This document shows, in pieces, positions 23,601 to 32,600 of a stretch of 64,000 nt of DNA. Where the stretch lies: NCBI GenBank assembly GCA_026225945.1, contig JAMJFZ010001816.1, positions 2,487,501 to 2,551,500 on the forward strand. Direction: 5' to 3'. The DNA comes from Cricetomys ansorgei. Taxonomy: Eukaryota; Chordata; Mammalia; Rodentia; Nesomyidae. The translations under genes and the position numbers were made by a program. Under the pieces are notes generated by a model, which saw only the letters and a list, made by a program, of their open reading frames with translations, searched no databases and had not been told where the DNA came from. Position 1 is the first letter of the stretch; each line of letters starts with the position of its first letter.

Positions 23601-26600
23601 AACAGGAAACTGTTCTAAATTTTTTTTTTCTTGAATGTTGCTGGAGTTAGTGTTTTTATCACTGTGAACCTTACTGAGGGCACAGACTATAGACCTCTTA
23701 CGTTAGGTGCTAGTATAATACTGATAATGAGTCAGGCATGGTGGCACACTCCTAGCACTCAGCAGACTGAGACAGGAGGATTGCCACGAGTTCAAGGCCA
23801 GCCTGGGTTCCATAGTAAGGCCCTGGCTCAAATCAACAACAAATAAATAATAACACTCCAAAAATTAAGAATATCATTTTACATATATCACACATCCATG
23901 TATTAAAAGAATTCAAACATGTTTCATGATTTTGCTTTTTAAATCAGGTGCCACAAGTGTAGTTCTTCCAATGACTAGCTTTCTTTTTGTTATTAAATAT
24001 AGGAGAATATTTTAGAGCTGATGACTTTATGGACCAATCTCCTGGGAACCTCAGTTCTTCATCTCTCAGAAGGAAGCTTTTCTTAGATGTGAATGGGAGC
24101 ATCTCTGACTCCTTACCCTCAGCTTCTCCTGGAAGTCCTCCCAGCAGTGTTCGAGAGTCTCTTGAGGTGTTTTATCTACTAGACTTGTCTCTGGTATAGT
24201 TCAGGGGCCTTGTGTAGACACTGTGTGCCATGAGAAGTGTATTAACAAGCGGCTGGTTAGTGTTCTGTACATGTGCTTGGCTGGATAATCAGATGGCACT
24301 TGGGAATGTCACCCTTGGGTGTCGTCCTTCTTCATGAGTATTTTCTCAGTTCATAGGTATGGTTTCCGTCAGACATCAGTTTTGTATTTAGAGGTAGACA
24401 GTGTGAGTACATTGTTCATTATCTGAAGGAATCGAAGCCTAGATTACTTACTGAATTATGGGAAGATTAGCAGTGTGGCAACCAGATTATCATTGATGGG
24501 GTAAATAAATTAGTGTAGCGATGTTTTCACAGACAGCTACTTTGTGTGAAATGTAATGATTTGTTTAAACTCAACTCATTATATTTTGACTGACATTTTA
24601 TTTCAAGATTTTTCTAACAATCCTAGTTGCCTTTGTTCCAAGATGCCTTTAAAGATTGGTTCTTGTGAATTCCTAGCTTATAAGCATGTTGTGAAGAAGA
24701 CAAGGGACATGCAGTATAACTGTGATAAAGAAAAATGTCTTTACTGCATACTGACTTGATTTTTATTTTTTAATTTTATTGTTTTATCACAGGGACAGTT
24801 TTCTTCTAGCCCCATTCAGAATAGTACAAAAAAGTACAGTTTGGGGAGCGTAACTAGCCCATCAGCTATTTCTTCACCCACTTTCTCACCAATTGCACTT
24901 CAAGTAGGAAAGACACCACTCTCAGGTATGTCTCAGAATAATATACACAGTTAAAATTTGTATTATTCACATTTGTTGTTAAAAAGGATTTTTAGCAGTT
25001 ATAAATGAACACTTTGGTATTGACTTGTTAAAACTTTTTTTTTTTAATAACAAAAGGAACAGTGTAAGTCAAATTTGGTAGCTTATGCTACAAAATCCAG
25101 TTGATACTTGGGAGGCAGAGGCAGAAAGATCATAAATTCAAAGCTACCCTGGGGATACATAGAGTCATTGCTAGCCTAAGCTACCTAGTAAGGCTGTAGT
25201 AGTTTGAATAATAGCCCCCACAAGCTCATATATTTGAAGGTTTAGTCACCAGGGAGTGGAGCTCTTTGAAAGGATTAGAAGGATTAGCAGTTTTGCTCTT
25301 GATGGCAGTTTCAAAAGCCTATGCCAGTCCCAGTTTCTCTTTCTTCTTGGGCCTGCTGATCCGGATGTAGCTGTTGATCCACACCATGTATGCCACCATG
25401 GGCCCCACCATAAAATAACTGGCTAATCCCAAGAAGCTGTAAGCAAGCCCCAAATTATGTGTTTTCTCCTATAAGTGTTGCCTTGGCCATGGTGTCTCTT
25501 CACAGCAACAGAACAGTGACCTAAGACAAAGACTCTGTCTTGAAAGGTGTGGGGGCAAGGGGAACAAAGAGTTTGCTATGATATGAGAGTGTGTCTCCTA
25601 GAAATTGTCAGAAGCTATACCCATGAAGTCTCACCATCATAGCTACCTAATCATGACCTGAACAAGGACAACATCAATAGACATGCTAATGTGGTGAGCC
25701 CTAAAAACGTATATATAGAAGTAATGTACAGACTGAGCAGGTTGTACTTATGTATTTAGGAACAACCACGAATGTAACGTGAAATGAGGCCATGAATTTG
25801 TATGAAGCAGTGCAGGGGGCTACGTAGGAGTGTTGTGAGAAGGAAAGGGAAGGGGGGAATTGGGTAATTATAATATCAAAAACTAAGGAAAAGAAAGTGT
25901 TCTATAATGTCAGATTACACACACACACGTATAACCACTCTTTACTCTGTAAACGGTGTATCCTTATCAAATAAAATGCCATATTTTTAAAAAAAGGTTG
26001 GTGATATAGTTCAGTGTAGAATATTTGTCTGTGTTGTATAATGTCTATATTCAATCCCTGGCACTACAAAAAAGAGTGAAGTAGTTTACCCTCAAAGTCT
26101 AAAATTGTTAGAAAAGTTCTTTTCTTATATTTTGAAAAGCAGTATTTATTTCATTCTATCAAAGAGATGGCAGTTTTAGAGCTAAGTTGGGGTTTTTTGT
26201 TTTGTTGTTAATTGTTTTTTGTTTGTTTGTTTGTTTGTTTGAGACAGGGTTTCTCTGTTGTTACTCTGGCTGTCCTGGAACTCACTCTGTAGACCAGGCT
26301 GGTGTCAAACGCACAGAGATCCGCCTGCCTCTGCCTCCAGAGTGCTGGGATTAAAGGCATGCACCACCACTGCCCAGCTGATAAGTTGGTTTTTATATGC
26401 TTTCTTGCTTACGGGAATAGATTTTGACACTCAGATAGTCAAATCCTATAAAATTAATTGGTTAAGGTTTTTAAAATAATATGTTCAGAAATGTCCATAC
26501 TCTTTGAAATAATATTCACCAGTTTTTGAAAACTTCATATTTTTAGGAAACTAATTCATAGTAAAAAATTGGACAATTAAAAACTTTTCTTTGCTTTTTG

Positions 26601-29600
26601 TTTACATGGGTATAAATATATATATATCACACATATATATATCATATATATATTATATATATACACACATACATATAGATAGATAAACACATTTGTATAT
26701 ATTTAATCATGGTTCTTTTTTTTCACCAAGTATTTATTATGGATATTTTCACAGGTCACTCAAATCATTTGTTACCTCAAAAACATGATTTTGAACCATT
26801 TCATTCATGTGTCATTCTATTTGTCTTATTTTTATTTTGTTTTTCATGGTCCTGGGGCTGAAACCCCTTAGGTAAATTTCTCAGAAATCAAATTTTATCA
26901 AAAGCAGCAGATATTTTGAAGGTTTTCTGTTTTTCCCTGTTGTACTGGAGATTGAACTCAGGGTCTCACACATTCTGAGCAAGCGCTCTACCACTGAACT
27001 GTATCCCTTGCTCGTATTTTTCAGACTTTTGGTGAATTATACTTACTTTCTTTAGGAAAGGTTCTATTAAATGAATTTTCCATTGTAACAATATTAAGCT
27101 AAAACATTTTAATTATTTTGATTATTGTTAGGCTCTTTATTATTACAAATACTATTTTCCAGTTTTTCTTTGCCTTTTAGTATCATTACAAGTGTTTTGC
27201 ATAAAAACAACACAAGTTTTACACGTTTTGCCAAGTACAATTGTTAAGTTGTAGCTTCTAAAAGCCAACTTGTTAGGGACCTTGTATATGAACAACTTTG
27301 GTATAATACAATATAAGGAAATAATTCACAAGAAATAAAACATTTAAAATTTGGCAAGCGCTACAGAAACAGTTTTTGAGGTTTAGTTTATTGAGGCACA
27401 CACTGGCTTGCTTTTTTTTTTTCTGGAATGATACTCGATTACTGTTTAATAATGACTTTCCCGTTTTTGTGTTGTCATAATACGATTTTCCCTCCACTCC
27501 TTCAGAACAGAGGAAGCTCACATTTCATTCTCCTGAAGCTTCATCTGGAGCAAGTTCGACCGGGATCACTAATCCAAGCATCAGAAGTCCCTACATAGAC
27601 GGCTGCTCACCAATTAAGAACTGGTCTCCTCAGAGACTCAGAGGTGGTCTGATTCGAATGCCATTCACTCTGGAGACTCACAGTGAGGATGAAGAAGACA
27701 GTGTTCCCTCCTCCACAGATGGCTCCCCGCCAGGGGCAGGTGCTGCTGCAGTATCCCTTCAGCAGTCGGACTGTGAGACTTTAGCATGTGGCGAGCCTTT
27801 GGCTGACACTGCCATGTCTGTCACACAAAGTCAGTCCAATGGTTCTGAGAAAGAACTGGAGCTGTTGGAGGATCTCGAGAGGGAAAATGACACTGTGGAT
27901 ATGGTAGATCCTGTAGACACTGTAGATGAGAGCACTTGGATTAAGGAGCCACTGGAAAATGGGAATTCACCCATGACTGATTTTGTGAGTGGAATTGCCT
28001 TCAGTATTGAAAACTCTCACATGTGCATGTCACCTCTTGCAGAAAGCAGTGTTCTCCCCTGTGAAAGCAGTACTATCCAGGTAAGGCTTTTTATATTGAC
28101 TTATATTCTTTGACTCTGAGTGTTACAAAGTGAGAAAAATAGGCTAAATATGAGATATTACAGTGTGGAAACGACAAAGAGTTAAATGTGAGGACTGCAG
28201 CATTTGATGTCTTAAAGATTACCAACAGGGCTGTGCATGATGGTGCCTAGCACTTGGGAGACAGAGACATGCAGATTGTTTTGTGTTCAAAACCAGCCTG
28301 CTTTACAAAGTTAAGTTTGGGCCAGCTACGGCTCCATAGTAAGAAACTGTCTTTTTTTTAAAAACAACAACAACAAAAAAAAACACCCAAGTGAAACCAG
28401 AAGGATTAATTATTCATATTTCATGTTCTTATTAACCAGTATCTACTTGGAGTAGTAAGTGATAAGCAGAAATAAGGCCAGGCTGCTGTTTCCGTAGACT
28501 GCTCTGGAGACAGCCCCACAGGAGTCGCCTGTCTTCCGGGAGTCTGCTGCCAGACGAATGCAGTTTCTAACATAGTATTTACATTCTAAACACTGAATAG
28601 TTTTGTTTCTCCTTGATGTGACTTTGGGGAGAAAGAAACCTTAAAGCACTTTTATGTGTACCTTTCTATGTACTTAAAAACATGATAAACATTTTTTCCT
28701 GTAATCATACATTGCCAGTTTTCCAAGAAAGCTGTACATCAGAGGCTAAGTAAACGCCCTGCAGTTTATAAAGCTAGTAAAGAGCAGAACCAGCACTGAT
28801 TCTAGCAGCTTTGCTTCTTGAGTCCGTGTCCTCTAATCCAAGCCTATGCCAACTTAGTAATAGTTAACTTTCATGTACTGGCTCAATGTGCCAAGAGGCT
28901 CTTCTAAATACCTTGTGTGAATCTTCATTTAATTCTTACAACAACCACCTGAGTGCTGATGCTGAAAACATTATTCTAAATAACTGAAAATGAAAGGTAA
29001 CCTTTTGCTCATTTTTGAACTTTTTCTTAATTGTTTAGGTTAGCATACAAAGTAATTGGTTTCATCATGGCATCTTCATACATATTTGCTGATTTTATGT
29101 CTATAGTACCTATCCTGACTTCTGCATTCTTGGTTTTAGAAAACATTACAATTTCTTTTAAGTAGTTCAACTTTTAAAGCTAAACTTGGCATCTTAATTT
29201 AAGCACACTAGTCAAGTTTAGCTTTAAAGGTATTACTAACTTTTTTCTCTCTTCGTTTTCGCTTTCTCTGTTGGCAAAGCATTTATAGGGGAATTACAAA
29301 ATGTTTCTGTTGAAATATATCTTAATATTATCTAGTCCAGTTACCCATTGAACGCTCATATCCTGTAATTATAGTTACCAAATTGTCACCCAGTTTCTGC
29401 CCAGGCATCGCACTTCCTTTCCATGATTGTCAACCATTTCCTCCTTACGATGAGCTTAAGTGGAAGTCTCAGTTCTGTCCTTTGTGCTGTATCACACTCT
29501 CTCTTTGCAGAGATTTTTCTTCTTTTAGTTTAATAAATTTGTCCACATTTTTTTTCCACCACAGTTATCTTGAAGCATTCAGACACAACTGGGCTTCCTC

Positions 29601-32600
29601 ACAGCCTTTGGACTGAGTCCGTTGCCTTTGTCCATGGCATGCGGCTGCCGTCCTACAGTATCACTTCGTCCGCGTCCTGTGAACTCCCATAACCCCACCT
29701 GTTTTCTGTTTTCTGGGTTACTTCTCATTATTACTGGAACGCATGCTCTGGTGGCTTACTTCGGAAGAGTATGTTTTTAAAAGAAGTGTGTGCCTGATGA
29801 TGTGATGACTTCTGAGCTTAGACATAATTACCTTTAGAACTGATTACTTCAGATTCTAGATTTCTCTATAAATGCTTTGCCAACAGAGAAAGCGAAAACA
29901 AAGAGAGGAAAAAGTTAGTAATACCTTTAAAGCTACACTTGACTAGTGTGCTTAAGATGCCAAGTTTAGCTTAAAAAGCTAAACTATTTAAAAGAAATTG
30001 TAGTATTTTGTAATTTAATAATTAACCTTCTGCAATGGTCACTTCTCCCACTTCCTGCTTAGTGGGATCTTTTCCTGGTGCACAGTGGTTCTGAACTGTG
30101 AACTGCCATATGGGTAATGGAAAATCAATCCCAGGTTCTTTGAAGACCAGCAAGTGCTCCTAACTGCTGAGCCATCTCTAGGATCCACTTGTCACTAATG
30201 AATAGAGAATTAGTTTGCTTTTTCGTTTATTTTTGGCATTTTGTCCTTCACTTCACAGTGCTTCTGTTGTTGCTCTCAGTGCTAGCAGAGAGCCGCAAGA
30301 TGGTTTGTGTTGTTGGCTGACACATCATAGGCTCTGATGTTGGTAGTGGTCTAGAGGAAGACAATGAGGTCAGCCACTGTCTGCATGGGCTATTAACCCT
30401 CTTACTATAGAGCCTGTCCTACAGGCTCCCTGTGTGCCTTGCTTTCTCCTGTACCACTGGGTCACTTTTGCCTCGATATAGTTACGTAATAGAACTGAGT
30501 TATGAGCTAGTTATTTGTTAGTTGATGAATATTAGAAGGAAGAGTAATTGCAGACTCATTGTAAGCAATCTGGTATTTACACTTTTGATAAAATACATAT
30601 TGAATGGTAGCAGAATTAAGGATCTCTCTTGGGATATACTGTTAAATTTTTACTTTTCACGAGGGTTTTGCTTTAATGAAGTGTGACTCCCAGTAGCCAG
30701 CAAATGGGTATAAAGATATCAAACTAGGAAATTTTTCTTGGGATCATGAGTAACAGAATGGTTTTATAGGCTATTCTAGATGTTCAGTGAGGGGAGCAAA
30801 GAAGTCAAGACTGTCCTCTACTCCTAATTTGCAAGGAAAGGTAAAGAACTAGATCAGGGCTTTGTGTGTGGGGAAGTGCTTCTGTTTGGTGTTCAGCATT
30901 ATGTACATAAATGGCTCTTGTGAAGTGAAAAGAACCTGGACTTCTGAGCCTCTGATCTTCCCCATCTCATCACTGTATGACACTGAGTTAACCTTTGTGA
31001 ACCTTAGCTTTCTCACTTATAAACAGGGATGTTGAAAGGACAAAATATAAATGGCATTACAGTGTCACACAGGACTGGGCATTTCATTCAGTGAATGTTT
31101 TTTACAGTACAGCCCTCCTGAACTGCAGTTTTGTTTTCTGTGTCTTCAGGTTCCTGTAGTCCAAAACTGTTTGTTTAAAAAGTAAACGTTTAAAATTCAT
31201 GCTATTTTGAACATCATAACATCTTGAACTGTCCCTCGCTAGGATGCCCAGGATGTCAATCAGCCCTTTGACTCGTGTCCCCCCACTGTCTATACTCCTC
31301 CCTCATATTCATACAGCAGCTCTCTGATATCAGACTGACCACTAGGCTAACGGAGCACTGTATTCAAGCAGCTTTTTAAAAACTCAGTATTGACTAAAAA
31401 AAGCACTGAACTCATAATTATTGCCATTTGCATATGTTAAAGAGAAGCCAGAGAATTCTTCCTTGGAGTGAAAACGGAAAAGTACAATAAAGTATTTTGA
31501 GACCATATTCTATAACTTGTATAAACATATTTATAAATTGGACATAGTAGCACATGACTGTAATTCCCAGCACTCTGGAACCTGAGGCAAAATTGTGAAT
31601 TCAAAGCCAACCGGGGTAGCTTTACAAAACCAAACAAATATGCTGTGGTTGTTCAGTTTTTATCGTTGAACTTTTAGTGTGCCTAATTTGTAAACTAAAT
31701 CTCATCACAGGTATGTGTATGTAGGAAAAATATAGAAGACATAGGGTTTGGTATTACCTAGAGTTTTAAGCATTGCCTGGAGCATCTTGGAAGGTATCCT
31801 TCATGTCAAGGACTTAAAAGTGTACAAATCTTTTTCTCTTTTGGGGCAAGCCATAATGTTTTAAAATGTAACAGTTTTTCTTATATATATACCATTGTTA
31901 AAAACTAGGTATGAGCATTATGCAGACTACCTTTATTTTTTAGTCATTTCTGGATTTTGTATTGTTTTTGAATATTCTTAGAAACGGTATAAGCAAGCTG
32001 GGAAGAGTAACTGATTGCAGTCTTTTCATTTTGGACATAATCCCAGAAGAGCAGAAAGGCACTTGGTGACTTGTCTGCTGAGGCTAAAGGAATTTACAGT
32101 TCCTTCCCATGAAATAGATCTTGTAAAGTGTTACAGTGAAAAGCAGTTTTAGGTAGAGCTTTTATGATTACATACTAAACTTCAGTCACTATGATCACTA
32201 TTACAGTGTATTGTTCAGATGTAGTGAATTATACCTTATGTATGCTCACTCAGCCTTTACATTTCTTATATTTCATGTAAATTAGAAAAATTGAGTTTGC
32301 AGTTTTAATGATTTGCCTTGTGTTTTTCATTCCTACCAGATGGACAGTGGATACAACACGCAGACTTGTGGAAGCAATATCAATTCTACTGGGACAGAAA
32401 GCTACTGCAAAGAAAATGTCACACAGTGCTTTGAAGTAGAAATGAAATCTCAAGTTTGTAATATAAAGGTATGGACAAAACAGCTTGATAAGAATGTAGA
32501 CTGTAATATTATCTAAGTGACTTTTTTCAACCTATCATCTCACCATTCTGTATAATCCTATCATGTTTATGCCCCCATCTTGCCCTGTTATTAAGTAGAT

